From positions 2,752,388-2,816,387 of the forward strand of contig NZ_OY782757.1 in NCBI RefSeq assembly GCF_963678185.1: 64,000 bases of DNA. The letters run 5' to 3'. Under the pieces are notes generated by a model, which was not told the origin of the DNA, searched no databases, and saw only the letters and a program-made list of their open reading frames with translations. The translations under genes were made by a program, and so were the position numbers. Origin of the DNA: an uncultured Tolumonas sp. (GTDB lineage Bacteria > Pseudomonadota > Gammaproteobacteria > Enterobacterales > Aeromonadaceae). Below are positions 51,912-61,899 of this stretch, one piece after another; the stretch's first letter is position 1, and every line of letters begins with the position of its first letter.

Positions 51912-53679
51912 TTCCGTTTATCCATAGTTTGATGACGTCGGTGACACGCGAGGTTTCTTGATCGACCAATAACTGTAAATGTTGCAACTGCACATCAAAA
52001 TCACTGCCCACGGCAGGCAAGTCGTCGAGATCAAGCGGCGAGTGATCCGACAATGCAGGGTGATCGCCTTTTTGCATGGCGACATCATTGAGCATGGCGT
52101 TAATGTCATCATCGGAGACCGCCGCACGGCTGGCAGGGCGACTGCCAATGGTTTGCAGGGTTGGCTCGGTGTGTTTGATGGTGGCCTCATTGTTCTGATC
52201 GGTGCGTTGCAGGCTGACCAGATGTTTCACCAGTGGGCGAATACCGAAGAAAATCAGCGCCAGCCCTAACAGACTACCGACGCCATAACGCACCATCTCT
52301 TGCAGGCTGGCTTGCTGCCACCAAGGCAAAGTTTCTGGTGTGGCACCGGTCGGTGAGACAATCGCGGGGGAAAAATCAAAACTCGCCAAACTGAATTGGT
52401 CACCGCGGGTGCCATCAAAACCACTGGCCCGCTTGACCAGATCTTCAATTTCTTTCAGCTGTTCAGGGCTCCAACCACTTTTGGGGGCTGTTTTTTGATT
52501 CAGTAACACCGAAATACTCAGCTGTTTGACGCGACCTAATGGATATTCGGTGTGCGTGACCGTGCGGCTGTTGTCATATTGCCGGTTATATTCATGCCGC
52601 TCCGTCTGCGTCTGTTTGCTGTTATCGGTCGTGGTTTTGCTGGTGTTGTCTTTATCTTTGCTATTTTTGTCGGTGGTGGCCGCGGGTGGGCGGTTAGACA
52701 GTGCACCGGGAATACCACCAGTCGCATTGTTGGCGCTGTTTTTATCCTCTTTGACGTTTTCACTGCGTAAGATCTGGTTAGGATCAAGCGCCTCTTTGGT
52801 CTCTTCCACCTTACTGAAATCAACGTCAGCGGCGATCTGAAGGCGGAAGTTATCGTTGCCAACCACCGGATAGAGCATGTCACCGGCACGCTGACGGATG
52901 TAATCCTCTAAGCGGCGGACATACTCCATCTGCTGCACACTCATGTGGCTTAAGCTGGCATCGTTATTTATCTCCTGACTCAGCAACTTGCCGCTCTGGT
53001 CGACCACCGTCACAGCTTCCGGTTTCATGCCAGTAATGCTGCCCGCGACAAGATTCACAATCGCGGCGATCTGGCCTTGCTCCAGCGATTGGCCGGGCAC
53101 CATATCTAACATCACCGACGCGGTTGGCTTCTCTTCGTTACGGCCCACAAACAAGGTGCGTTGCGGAATCGCCAGATGCACGCGGGCACTGCGCACGGCA
53201 TCGAGCGAGATAATGGTGCGCGCCAACTCACCCTCCTGGGCATTGCGATAACGCATGTTCTCCATAAACTCGCTGGTGCCTAAACCCAGTTTGGTGTCGA
53301 GGCTCTCCATCCCTGCGGGCATGGCCGCCCGCACGCCACGCGCGGCGAGGGCGATACGCACCTGCGCCAGTTGATCGTCTGGCACTAAGATCTGGCCGGA
53401 GGTTTTATCCAGCTTGAACGGCACTTTCTCTTTTTCCAGCAGCTCCATGATGTTGGCGGCGTCGTACATCTCCTGTTTGCCATACAGCGGTACGAAGTTG
53501 GGGCTGGTAGTCCACAGAATGATCACGATCATCGCTGCCACCACCGCAGCCAGTAAGGCGATCATAAGGACGAATTTATTGTCGCGCGATTGGCCCCGCC
53601 AGCGGGAAAACCAACCCAGCAGCGTGGTTTTGACATTGTCTCTGACATCAACCGATGTCGTTTTACTCAGCTCGCTCAT
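51898..53679 (-). CDS. fliF: FliF, MS-ring protein
   Basis: A 593-residue MS-ring protein with an N-terminal membrane helix (FVLMIALLAAVVAAMIVIILW), the LVPLYGKQEM-type start of the ring region, the RARVHLAIPQRTLFVG stretch, and a C-terminal helix (GVGSLLGLALIFFGIRPLVKHL) then the FliG-binding tail. It forms the first ring and houses the export gate. The gap to fliE is 9 bases. Confidence 0.95.
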   Translation of the reverse strand: MSELSKTTSVDVRDNVKTTLLGWFSRWRGQSRDNKFVLMIALLAAVVAAMIVIILWTTSPNFVPLYGKQEMYDAANIMELLEKEKVPFKLDKTSGQILVPDDQLAQVRIALAARGVRAAMPAGMESLDTKLGLGTSEFMENMRYRNAQEGELARTIISLDAVRSARVHLAIPQRTLFVGRNEEKPTASVMLDMVPGQSLEQGQIAAIVNLVAGSITGMKPEAVTVVDQSGKLLSQEINNDASLSHMSVQQMEYVRRLEDYIRQRAGDMLYPVVGNDNFRLQIAADVDFSKVEETKEALDPNQILRSENVKEDKNSANNATGGIPGALSNRPPAATTDKNSKDKDNTSKTTTDNSKQTQTERHEYNRQYDNSRTVTHTEYPLGRVKQLSISVLLNQKTAPKSGWSPEQLKEIEDLVKRASGFDGTRGDQFSLASFDFSPAIVSPTGATPETLPWWQQASLQEMVRYGVGSLLGLALIFFGIRPLVKHLVSLQRTDQNNEATIKHTEPTLQTIGSRPASRAAVSDDDINAMLNDVAMQKGDHPALSDHSPLDLDDLPAVGSDFDVQLQHLQLLVDQETSRVTDVIKLWINGNERH

Positions 53680-53688
53680 GCCGGTTCC

Positions 53689-54012
53689 TTACAGCGACAT
53701 CGTCATGATGTCGTCAAACCCGCTGAGCACCTTGTTTCGCACTTGCACCAGCGTGGAAAAACTTAAACTGGCTTTCTGGCTGTTGAGCATGGTGCCGGTT
53801 AAGTCATCACTGGTGCCTAATTCGATGGCTTGCATCTGTGCGGCGGCGTCATTTTGCTGCTGATTGACGCTGGCTAACGCATTAGCAAATGAGCTGCTGA
53901 GATCACCCCCGATTGAGTTGCTTGCAATAGCGGTAGGTTCATCGGCGATCGCAGCCAGTTGAGAAAATTGCGCCAGAATATCGCTCTGGATGGCGGAGGT
54001 TGCTAGGGTCAT
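53689..54012 (-). CDS. fliE: FliE, MS ring-rod junction protein
   Basis: A 107-residue FliE, with the C-terminal family motif GTMLNSQKASLSFSTLVQVRNKVLSGFDDIMTMSL. It joins the MS ring to the rod. Only 12 bases separate it from the lafK stop, so it may be read through from lafK or from a promoter inside lafK. Confidence 0.92.
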   Translation of the reverse strand: MTLATSAIQSDILAQFSQLAAIADEPTAIASNSIGGDLSSSFANALASVNQQQNDAAAQMQAIELGTSDDLTGTMLNSQKASLSFSTLVQVRNKVLSGFDDIMTMSL

Positions 54013-54024
54013 AGAACGGTTCTC

Positions 54025-55419
54025 TTAAAGATGAATCGGACAATCAATGTTGATGCCGTTTTCGCGCATGGCGGCGAGTTTGTAGCGTAAGGCGCGGGTG
54101 GTCATGCCCAATGCTTCGGCAGTTCGGGTGCGATGTCCTTCGCAGTGGTGTAGCACTTCCAGCACATACTGAAATTCCGCTAAGCGTTTACTGCCTGATA
54201 ATGAACTGGCTCGTGATGTCGACAGTTGAGCGGTGCGGGCCGACATTGTGGTTGTTTGCTCTGCAGTGAAAAATGCGTTTGATGGCGCAACTGCAGTTGC
54301 AACAGCCGCAGGCATCTCATCGGCTAATAACAGATCGGCAGGTTGCAGATGCAGACCTTTAGCTAAGATCAGCGCGCGTTGAATCACGTTTTCCAACTCG
54401 CGGACATTGCCCGGCCAGCGATATTGGCGCAGCAAGTGACGCGCTTGTATGCTGAATTGATAGTCGGAATCGGGCGCATATTTTTTTAGGAAATGCTGGG
54501 CCAGCGGTAAAATGTCATCGGGCCGTTCGCGCAGGCTAGGCCAGCACAACGGCAGCACGTCCAGCCGATAATAGAGATCAGGGCGGAAGCTGCCTTGTGC
54601 CACCAGTTGTCGTAAATCGCGGTTGGTCGAAGCAATCAGACGAATGTTCAGCGGAATGCGGCTATGGCTGCCCAAGCGTTCTACTTCGCGTTCTTGTAAC
54701 ACGCGCAACAACTTGGCCTGCAGTGCTAATGGCATCTCCGCAATTTCATCAAGCAGCAGGGTGCCGCCATTGGCCAGTTCGAATTTACCCGCCTGTGATT
54801 TTATTGCCCCGGTATACGCACCTTTGCTGACGCCAAACAACATTGCCTCGAGCATATTTTCCGGGATCGCCGCACAATTGACGGCGATATACGGCCCTTT
54901 ATCGCGAGGTGAATGTTCGTGAATGAAACGCGCCAGACATTCCTTACCTGTTCCTGATTCGCCGGTGATCAAGATCGAGGCGTCGGTATGCGCTGCACGG
55001 CGCGCCAGCTGCAATACTTTTTGTGACACGCTGGAGGCGGCAATCAAATTATCCAGTGGTGTCAGTAATTGTCGGGTATCTAGGATCACCTGACGCAGCT
55101 GTCCCGGAGTAAATGGTTTTTGCAGGTAATCAATGGCTCCCAACCGCAGTGCTTCACTGGCTTGCTGACTTTGATGCGCATCAACCATCACAATGATCTG
55201 GGTTTGTGGGTGTAACTGATGATAACGGGCCACAAACTGGGCAAGCGACATATCGGGCAGTTCAGCATCAACCAGTAATAAGCTGGGTCTTTCATGATGT
55301 TTAAAAACGTGTTCTGCACTACTGAAATGATGAATTTGCATGTCATCAGAAGAAGAACGGACATGGTGATAAGCATGCGGCTGTATATCCACGATATACA
55401 GCGTGTTATTTTTCAACAC
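54025..55419 (-). CDS. lafK: LafK, sigma-54 enhancer-binding activator of lateral flagella
   Basis: A 464-residue NtrC-type activator. A receiver-like N domain (about 1-110; LLLVDAELPDMS with the central Asp, and LQKPFTP with Lys) lacks the usual early acidic pair. The AAA+ domain has ITGESGTGKECLARFIHEHS (Walker A), GVSKGAYTGAIKSQAGKFELANGG (the GAFTGA loop, here GAYTGA) and GTLLLDEIAEMPLALQAKLLRVL. The Fis-type helix-turn-helix near the end reads RTRTAEALGMTTRALRYKLAAM. The frame is open to 55449. I favour the GTG at 55419, with AAGGA before it; ATG at 55437 is the alternative. In Vibrio it switches on early lateral genes. Confidence 0.88.
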   Translation of the reverse strand: MLKNNTLYIVDIQPHAYHHVRSSSDDMQIHHFSSAEHVFKHHERPSLLLVDAELPDMSLAQFVARYHQLHPQTQIIVMVDAHQSQQASEALRLGAIDYLQKPFTPGQLRQVILDTRQLLTPLDNLIAASSVSQKVLQLARRAAHTDASILITGESGTGKECLARFIHEHSPRDKGPYIAVNCAAIPENMLEAMLFGVSKGAYTGAIKSQAGKFELANGGTLLLDEIAEMPLALQAKLLRVLQEREVERLGSHSRIPLNIRLIASTNRDLRQLVAQGSFRPDLYYRLDVLPLCWPSLRERPDDILPLAQHFLKKYAPDSDYQFSIQARHLLRQYRWPGNVRELENVIQRALILAKGLHLQPADLLLADEMPAAVATAVAPSNAFFTAEQTTTMSARTAQLSTSRASSLSGSKRLAEFQYVLEVLHHCEGHRTRTAEALGMTTRALRYKLAAMRENGINIDCPIHL

Positions 55420-55607
55420 TCGGGATCCTTTTATCATAACGCCAACCACCTGATGGTTTTATTATCCCTGCTCATCACTGACATGAGTTAAAAAGCACGC
55501 GCCATGTTTTTATTATTATTTAAAAGAGTATTTTCGGCGATATTTTCGCTTTTTATAATTGGTTTAGGCAATGATTGAAAAGGTAAATTAAGTTAGTTTA
55601 TGTAAAT

Positions 55608-57689
55608 TCAGCCGAGAGTTCCGATAATATCAATTTGTAAATATTCCGGTATTTCATTATACGATAACACTTTTAAACTTTTAGCAAATCCACGGGAATA
55701 ACGCGCTAATAAGGGGCGTAGTTGTGGTGCAACCACTAATACCGGTGGATGGTTCATATTTTGCATTTTTTCTTTAATGACCGGCATTTTTTGCTGCAGT
55801 TGATTCAGTAATTGTGGTTCCACAGGAAAACTATCTAACGCCACTTTTCCTTGTTGTTGGGCCTGTTGCAATGCCTGCATTAATGTTTTTTCTAATTTAT
55901 CATCCAGTGTGAAAATGTTTATTTTTTGTTTTTCCCCGGAAATTTGTTTAATTATTTCCCGTTTCAATGCGCAGCGAATATCAGCAGAAAGCAATATAGG
56001 GTCTTTTGTTATTTCACAACTATCTAATAAAGTAATAGCGATTGTTTTAATATCTGCCAGACTTATTTGTTCTCGTAATAAATAACGCAATGTTCTTAAT
56101 TGTTGAATTGGCGTTAATGCCAGATTCAGTGATTCAGATAATTTCGGTGCAATTTCAGCCAAACGTTGATGCCAGGCAAATATTTCATCGAGCCCAAATA
56201 ATTCTTCCAGATTTTCTCGAATAATTTTACCCACATGTGTGGCAATAACCGACGCTGGTTCTACCACGGAATAACCCATATTTAATGCTTTCGGACGATC
56301 AGAGGCGGCAATCCACACTGCATCCATACCATAAGCGGGTTCTTTAACTAAAATACCGTCTATTTTGCCGTACACATCGCCGCTATTGATCGCCATTAAC
56401 CGGTCGATTTCCACCCGGCCACTGGCTACTGCAGTGCCAGTTAGTTTGATCTGATATTGCTCTGGTTTCAGGTGCAAATTATCGCGCACGCGGATCTCTG
56501 GCAGCAGAAAACCCAACTGCTCGGCCAGCGTTTTACGAATGCCTTTCAAACGAGTCAGTAATTCGGGGTTTTTGGCGGGGTCAGCCATGCTCACCAGTCG
56601 ATAGCCAATCTCAACGGTAATCGCATCGGGGTAAGGCAGATCTTGCCATTCCAATGTATCGCGGGCCGTTAATTTGATTTTATCGCCCAGATCTTCGGCT
56701 TGTTCCAGCGAAGTTTGTTGTAACTCTTGTTGCTGGTGCGTGCGCCAGCCGGAATAGGCTAACACGGCCGCAAAACTGAGGAAGGCCAGCGTTGGCATGC
56801 CCGGCACGAGACCCATCACCGCCATCAATAATGCACCGGTCCACATTACGCGAGGTGAGGCCAATAACTGGCGCCGCACCAGCTCACTCATCTCTTCGTC
56901 ATCATTGACTCGCGTCACAATGATTGCTGCGGCGGTCGACATCAGCAGAGAGGGGATCTGCGCGACTAAACCATCACCGATGGTTAATAGTGAGTAGATC
57001 TGGAACGCTTCCGATAAACCCAATCCATGCTGGAAAATACCAATACACAGACCGCCAATCATGTTGATGATCAAGATCAGCATACCGGCAATCGCATCGC
57101 CGCGGACAAACTTGGATGCCCCATCCATGGCACCATAAAAATCAGCTTCGCTGGCCACTTCCTGTCGCCGTTTTTTGGCTTGTTTCTGGTCGATCAAACC
57201 GGCATTCAGATCGGCATCGATCGCCATTTGTTTGCCGGGCATCGCATCCAGCGTAAAGCGGGCCGACACCTCAGAGATACGCTCACCGCCTTTGGTGATA
57301 ACCACAAAGTTGATGATCATTAAAATAATGAAGACAACAAAACCAACGACATAACTGCCGCCAATGACCACTTCGCCAAAGGCTTTGATCACTTTACCAG
57401 CAGCATCTGCCCCGTTTTGCCCATTCAGTAACACCACTCGTGTTGAAGCAATGTTCAGCGACAGTCGCATCAGGGTGGCGACCAGCAAAATCGTCGGGAA
57501 CACCGAAAAATCGAGAGGTCGTTTGGCCGAAACCGAGACCAACAACACTAATAACGCGAGCACGATATTGAAGGTAAATAAGGCATCCAATAACCAGGCC
57601 GGTAGTGGCAAAATGACCATGGCTAAAATAGCCATCACCATCAGAGGAATGCCAGAATAAGATTGTATCAATTGACGCCATTTCATCAT
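55608..57689 (-). CDS. flhA: FlhA, flagellar export gate protein
   Basis: A 693-residue export component with eight N-terminal membrane segments (for example VMAILAMVILPLPAWLLDALFTFNIVLALLVLLV) and a cytoplasmic C-terminal domain. KPLDFSVFPTILLVATLMRLSLNIASTRVVLL and the FHIPEC stretch AIDADLNAGLIDQKQAKKRR are conserved. It overlaps nothing and follows flhB by two bases. The gap to lafK (about 170-190 bases) has no gene and a weak A+T-rich dyad. Confidence 0.95.
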   Translation of the reverse strand: MMKWRQLIQSYSGIPLMVMAILAMVILPLPAWLLDALFTFNIVLALLVLLVSVSAKRPLDFSVFPTILLVATLMRLSLNIASTRVVLLNGQNGADAAGKVIKAFGEVVIGGSYVVGFVVFIILMIINFVVITKGGERISEVSARFTLDAMPGKQMAIDADLNAGLIDQKQAKKRRQEVASEADFYGAMDGASKFVRGDAIAGMLILIINMIGGLCIGIFQHGLGLSEAFQIYSLLTIGDGLVAQIPSLLMSTAAAIIVTRVNDDEEMSELVRRQLLASPRVMWTGALLMAVMGLVPGMPTLAFLSFAAVLAYSGWRTHQQQELQQTSLEQAEDLGDKIKLTARDTLEWQDLPYPDAITVEIGYRLVSMADPAKNPELLTRLKGIRKTLAEQLGFLLPEIRVRDNLHLKPEQYQIKLTGTAVASGRVEIDRLMAINSGDVYGKIDGILVKEPAYGMDAVWIAASDRPKALNMGYSVVEPASVIATHVGKIIRENLEELFGLDEIFAWHQRLAEIAPKLSESLNLALTPIQQLRTLRYLLREQISLADIKTIAITLLDSCEITKDPILLSADIRCALKREIIKQISGEKQKINIFTLDDKLEKTLMQALQQAQQQGKVALDSFPVEPQLLNQLQQKMPVIKEKMQNMNHPPVLVVAPQLRPLLARYSRGFAKSLKVLSYNEIPEYLQIDIIGTLG

Positions 57690-57691
57690 GT

Positions 57692-58825
57692 TTACTCTGT
57701 ATGCTTAAAGGCCGGGGGAATAGTCAGTTGCGGTAACGGTTGCGGCTCTTTGCCTCGACCTTCACGGTAAGCTTGCAGTTGCATGACGTGACCAAGCACA
57801 TAAGCCACTGCGGTATAAAGTCCGGCTGGGATCTCTTGATCAATCTGGGTCGAGTAATAGACCGCCCGGGTGAGTTCCGGCAGTGTCAGCATCATCTTTT
57901 TATGTTCGACCGCGAGCTCCCGAATACGCTGCGCCATGTCATCCTGCCCCTTGGCAATCACATACGGCGCTTGCGCTTTTTTCAGGTCGTAACAGATCGC
58001 GACGGCGTAATGGGTCGGGTTGAGTAAAATGACATTGGCTTTCGGTACGCGTTTGGCCAAGCGGGAACGTGCCATCATGATCTGTATTTTGCGGATCCGC
58101 ATTTTGACTTCCGGGCGGCCTTCGCTACTGCGGCGTTCGTCTTTAACTTCCTGTTTACTCATTTTAAGACGTTCGATGAACTGCCATTGTTGATAAGGCA
58201 CATCGATAAAGACAATCACCGCCAGTACCGACCCCATGATCAATAACGCCAAACTTAACAACGACAGCATCTGCGAACAGGCCGCTGCGAGAGGCAGTTG
58301 GCTGAGTTGAATAAACGATTGCCAATGTTGCTGCAGGAAGATAAAAAATGTCATAGCGATCAGCAGACATTTTGCGATGGCTTTCAGCAGCTCCATTCGA
58401 TTTTGTGGTGAGAGTATTTTGCCAAGCCCAGCCAGCGGGTTGAGGTTTCCCCCTTTTGGTAACAGTTTACTCAGCGAGAAAATCATCCCGCCGGGCAACA
58501 TGCCAGCAATAATTAAAAACAGCGCTAAAATACCTAATGGAGTAATGATCGTGCCCAGCATAGTTATTAAGGTTTCACCGACCACTTGCGGCAAACTACG
58601 TGTTATATGACTCAGTGAGGTGTTCGTAAACCGTAATTGCTGGCGCATCAGCCCCATCAGGAATTGTGCAATCGACGGTGCCCAGCAAGTTAAAACTACA
58701 CTGCTTAATAACAACATGCCGCAACTGGTTAACTCGCGGGAACGAACAATTTGCCCTTCTTTGCGCGCTTTGCGGAGGCGTTGCCGTGTGGGGGCCTGCG
58801 TTTTATCGGCGCTATCCTGACTCAT
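57692..58825 (-). CDS. flhB: FlhB, export specificity switch
   Basis: A 377-residue export protein with four membrane helices and a cytoplasmic domain containing the autocleavage motif NPTH (Asn269), as in LLNPTHYAVAICYD. QAPTRQRLRKARKEGQIVRSRELT is the typical start. Cleavage switches export from rod/hook to filament. Its start overlaps the fliR stop by 4 bases. Confidence 0.95.
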   Translation of the reverse strand: MSQDSADKTQAPTRQRLRKARKEGQIVRSRELTSCGMLLLSSVVLTCWAPSIAQFLMGLMRQQLRFTNTSLSHITRSLPQVVGETLITMLGTIITPLGILALFLIIAGMLPGGMIFSLSKLLPKGGNLNPLAGLGKILSPQNRMELLKAIAKCLLIAMTFFIFLQQHWQSFIQLSQLPLAAACSQMLSLLSLALLIMGSVLAVIVFIDVPYQQWQFIERLKMSKQEVKDERRSSEGRPEVKMRIRKIQIMMARSRLAKRVPKANVILLNPTHYAVAICYDLKKAQAPYVIAKGQDDMAQRIRELAVEHKKMMLTLPELTRAVYYSTQIDQEIPAGLYTAVAYVLGHVMQLQAYREGRGKEPQPLPQLTIPPAFKHTE

Positions 58826-59604
58826 CGTGTTACCCCTAAATCACGTAAGGCAGATAAGACAAACCAGCTGAAATCCATATAGTGAGATGGAATAGCACTG
58901 AGCGATAAACCAAAAGCAATTAACCCCGCCATCATGCTCATTGGAAAACCGAGCGAGAAAATATTGAATGCCGGTGCACTGCGGTTCATTACGCCAAAGG
59001 CAATATTGACCAACAACATGGCGGCAATGGTGGGTAATGAGATCACTAACGCTGCACCAATTGACCAGCCAATCAACGCCGGAACCTTCATCAGATCCAG
59101 CTCATACAAACTGCGACCTGGCGGCCATTGGCGCAGACTTTCCACTAACACATCCAGCATCACCAGATGCCCGTTCAGGGAGAAAAACAGCAACACACAC
59201 AAGATATACAACAGCTCACTAATGAGCGGATCGCTTTCGCCATTAACCGGATCAGAGATCACGGCCATCGATAGACCCATCTGTTGCGATAGGATCTGTC
59301 CGGCCATGGTTAAAACAAAAAACAGCGCATGCAGACAAAGGCCAAATAACAGCCCGAAAATGATTTGTTCGCTTGTAATTAATAACGTCGTAAGTGAAAA
59401 CGGGTCAACTATCGGCATTTTGGGTAACAGATGGGCAGACATGAGTGCTAACAAAAAAGCCAAAATGATACGAATGCGAGCAGTGATTTTGTAATCGCTG
59501 AAAATGGGCGCGATCCATAAGACTGCAGAAATACGAACAAAAGCCCACCACCATTGCCCTAACCATTGCATTAACGTCGTCGCTGTCAGTTGTTGCCATT
59601 CCAT
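58822..59604 (-). CDS. fliR: FliR, export gate protein
   Basis: A 260-residue export-gate protein with six or more membrane helices; FVRISAVLWIAPIFSDYKITARIRIILAFLLAL and LSLSAIPSHYMDFSWFVLSALRDLGVTR fit FliR. I placed the start at 59604, just 2 bases after the fliQ stop, because it gives the usual length; the frame extends upstream into fliQ. Confidence 0.92.
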   Translation of the reverse strand: MEWQQLTATTLMQWLGQWWWAFVRISAVLWIAPIFSDYKITARIRIILAFLLALMSAHLLPKMPIVDPFSLTTLLITSEQIIFGLLFGLCLHALFFVLTMAGQILSQQMGLSMAVISDPVNGESDPLISELLYILCVLLFFSLNGHLVMLDVLVESLRQWPPGRSLYELDLMKVPALIGWSIGAALVISLPTIAAMLLVNIAFGVMNRSAPAFNIFSLGFPMSMMAGLIAFGLSLSAIPSHYMDFSWFVLSALRDLGVTR

Positions 59605-59605
59605 A

Positions 59606-59875
59606 TCAGCCAATACTTCCCGGAATGCTGATAAAAATTTGGTGGAATAAGGCACTGATACGTTCCAGCATCCAACCGCCGGTAAACACTAAAGTCAGCA
59701 ATGTGGCTACCAGCCGAGGTAAAAAGCTCAGAGTCTGTTCTTGAATCGACGTCGCAGTCTGAAAGATGCTCACTAACAAACCGACTAACATGCTGGGCAC
59801 GACTAAAATCGCCACCATGGTAATGACGGTCGTTACCCCCTCGCTCACCAACGCAATGCTGTGTTCTGGCGTCAT
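59606..59875 (-). CDS. fliQ: FliQ, export gate protein
   Basis: An 89-residue two-helix protein, MTPEHSIALVSEGVTTVITMVAILVVPSMLVGLLVSIFQTATSIQEQTLSFLPRLVATLLTLVFTGGWML, typical of FliQ. It follows fliP by two bases. Confidence 0.93.
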   Translation of the reverse strand: MTPEHSIALVSEGVTTVITMVAILVVPSMLVGLLVSIFQTATSIQEQTLSFLPRLVATLLTLVFTGGWMLERISALFHQIFISIPGSIG

Positions 59876-59877
59876 GG

Positions 59878-60618
59878 CTAGCCTCCGTTAAAACTGGCAG
59901 CGAGACTACCAACCGTCATTGACCAGCCATCAACCAGCACGAAAATCATCAACTTAAAGGGTAATGAGATAATCAAGGGCGATAACATCATCATCCCCAT
60001 GGCCATCAGCACACTGGCGACGACCAGATCGATGACCAGAAAAGGAATATAAATCATGAAACCGATTTGGAATGCGGTGTTCAATTCACTTAAAACATAT
60101 GCCGGTAATAGCACACCAAATGGCACTTCTTGCGGTTTTAGATGTGTTGATTCACCGGCGATACGCAACATTTGTTCTAAATCTTGTTCCCGGGTCTGAC
60201 GCAGCATAAATTGCTGTAGCGGTTTTTGTGCGATATCCAGCCCTTGCGAAAAAGTGATGCGGTTTTCGTCATAAGGTTTGAAGGCATGCTGATAAATATC
60301 AGTCCAGACCGGGCGCATGATCAGTAAGGTCAGTGTCAGCCCGATACCGAGTAAAATTCGATTGGGCGGGCTTTGTGATAACCCCAATGCCTGTCGCAAG
60401 ATCGACAGCACAATGATGATGCGCGTGAAGCTGGTCATCATCAGCAGTAAGGTTGGCAACAGACTTAAAGCCGTCATCAGCAGCAAGATCTGCAACTTGA
60501 TGTTGTAATCTTGCGGACCATTCGGTGTTGATGTGGAAAGTAACGTTAGATCAGCTGCCCATGTGTTATGGCTGCAAAGCAAGGCCATGCTACTGATCAG
60601 TAACCAGAACACTCGCAT
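59878..60618 (-). CDS. fliP: FliP, export gate protein
   Basis: A 246-residue FliP with a cleavable signal peptide (LLISSMALLCSHNTWAA), then family stretches LLMMTSFTRIIIVLSILRQALGLSQSPPNRILLGIGLTLTLL, LPAYVLSELNTAFQIGFMIYIPFLVIDLVVASVLMAMGMMM and PFKLMIFVLVDGWSM. The stop of fliN overlaps its ATG. No fliO lies between fliN and fliP. Confidence 0.95.
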   Translation of the reverse strand: MRVFWLLISSMALLCSHNTWAADLTLLSTSTPNGPQDYNIKLQILLLMTALSLLPTLLLMMTSFTRIIIVLSILRQALGLSQSPPNRILLGIGLTLTLLIMRPVWTDIYQHAFKPYDENRITFSQGLDIAQKPLQQFMLRQTREQDLEQMLRIAGESTHLKPQEVPFGVLLPAYVLSELNTAFQIGFMIYIPFLVIDLVVASVLMAMGMMMLSPLIISLPFKLMIFVLVDGWSMTVGSLAASFNGG

Positions 60619-60968
60619 CAGACCACGCCTAGCTCAGATAACGTCTGTGTATCTTGTAATGACAAAATCCGTAAGCCATAGCTACCATTGACGGCCACGA
60701 CTTCGCCTTTTGCCATCAAGCGACCATTCACTTTGATATCTAAGGCTTCACCGACTTGTTTGTCCAATTTAACCACGGCACCTTCATGCAGCTGCATTAA
60801 ATCACCCAGTGGTAATTCCACGCTGGCGACCTCCAAGGTGACCTTCACCGGAATATGACGGAAAAATTCCAGATCCCGTGATTTTGTGGTCGTACTTTCT
60901 GCGCCTATCTCCTGAACCGGAAAAAAATCATCCAGATTGTCCAGATTATCCAGGTCATCTAATCCCAT
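60618..60968 (-). CDS. fliN: FliN, motor switch protein
   Basis: A 116-residue switch protein with the SpoA domain: IPVKVTLEVASVELPLGDLMQLHEGAVVKLDKQVGEALDIKVNGRLMAKGEVVAVNGSYGLRIL. An N-terminal Asp/Leu-rich stretch precedes it (LDDLDNLDNLDDFF). I chose the ATG at 60968, preceded by GAGAG; the Met at 60998 has no ribosome site. Confidence 0.9.
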   Translation of the reverse strand: MGLDDLDNLDNLDDFFPVQEIGAESTTTKSRDLEFFRHIPVKVTLEVASVELPLGDLMQLHEGAVVKLDKQVGEALDIKVNGRLMAKGEVVAVNGSYGLRILSLQDTQTLSELGVV

Positions 60969-61002
60969 ATTGTTTATCTCTCTTACTTCGCGGTTCATAC
61001 AA

Positions 61003-61881
61003 TTATGTCGATTTCAGGTTGGTGACTTGGAAGACCAAGCCGCCTCGGTGTTCAGCAATACGTCCTTCCAGGCAGCGGCTATCACCGATAAATGCCGGTG
61101 TTGGATCCGGCAGCTCTAATGGCAAGACATCACCCACGGCTAAGTTCGTCATAACATCTAACGGAAGTGTTTGTTCAGATAACACCACACGTAATCGAAC
61201 TGGCGTCGCGGTGAGCAGATGAGCCAATGCTTTTGATGCGGCAGGTGTGGCGTTGTTTTGATCGGCATTTTCATCAATGGGCCACCAGAAATGCCAGTTT
61301 AAGGTGTGGCCGTTAATAACGATGGCAAATGAGGTGGTCAGCAATAAACCTTGTGCCGGTAAGGCATCAGCGGTGATCACTTCACAATTAATCTCGGCTT
61401 GTTTTCGCACGTCCTGGGTTGTCAGGAAGGCGTAAGTTTGTTGTTTCAGTAATTGGAAGGCGAGTCGATATTCCGTTTCGGTCAACGCAGCGGTATCTAT
61501 CTCTTTAAGCGGATCGCGCAACACACCACCTAAAAATAAGACAGAAAATGCATGCAGGGTTGTCGCGTCCATCGCCAGAAATGCTGCTTCTGACTGGTTT
61601 GCAATGGTCGCTTTCAACCACAATTTATTACTTTTTTCAGCGGGGCGTGTTTTTGGGGTAACCAAATTGAACCCCGACATACTGACTTCGCAGGGCGCGC
61701 CATTAAAGAGTTGGCTCAGGTAATCCTGCAGATAGGTATTGATCGTTCGGCGGTGCTGCGAATAGGCCTGAATGTAAGCTTGTTTCTGACGTTCGTTACC
61801 GAATAAGTCGTAGCTTTCAACGGCCATCGCCGAGTCACCAGACAGGACTTTACTGCTGAAAAAACGCTGTTGTGCCGACAT
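61003..61881 (-). CDS. fliM: FliM, motor switch protein
   Basis: A 292-residue FliM-type switch protein: the central CheC-like part is present and the C-terminal SpoA domain reads VRLRVVLSEQTLPLDVMTNLAVGDVLPLELPDPTPAFIGDSRCLEGRIAEHRGGLVFQVT. The EIDxL CheY-binding N-terminal motif is not apparent, so it may not respond to CheY. It heads the fliMNPQR-flhBA run; AGGATTCCT precedes the ATG. Confidence 0.88.
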   Translation of the reverse strand: MSAQQRFFSSKVLSGDSAMAVESYDLFGNERQKQAYIQAYSQHRRTINTYLQDYLSQLFNGAPCEVSMSGFNLVTPKTRPAEKSNKLWLKATIANQSEAAFLAMDATTLHAFSVLFLGGVLRDPLKEIDTAALTETEYRLAFQLLKQQTYAFLTTQDVRKQAEINCEVITADALPAQGLLLTTSFAIVINGHTLNWHFWWPIDENADQNNATPAASKALAHLLTATPVRLRVVLSEQTLPLDVMTNLAVGDVLPLELPDPTPAFIGDSRCLEGRIAEHRGGLVFQVTNLKST

Positions 61882-61899
61882 AGGAATCCTGAAAAAACA

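Noticed and set aside
55438..55607. A sigma-54 promoter for lafK
   Set aside because: TGGCGCGTGC is present on the minus strand but no GC is found at the -12 position at the right distance.
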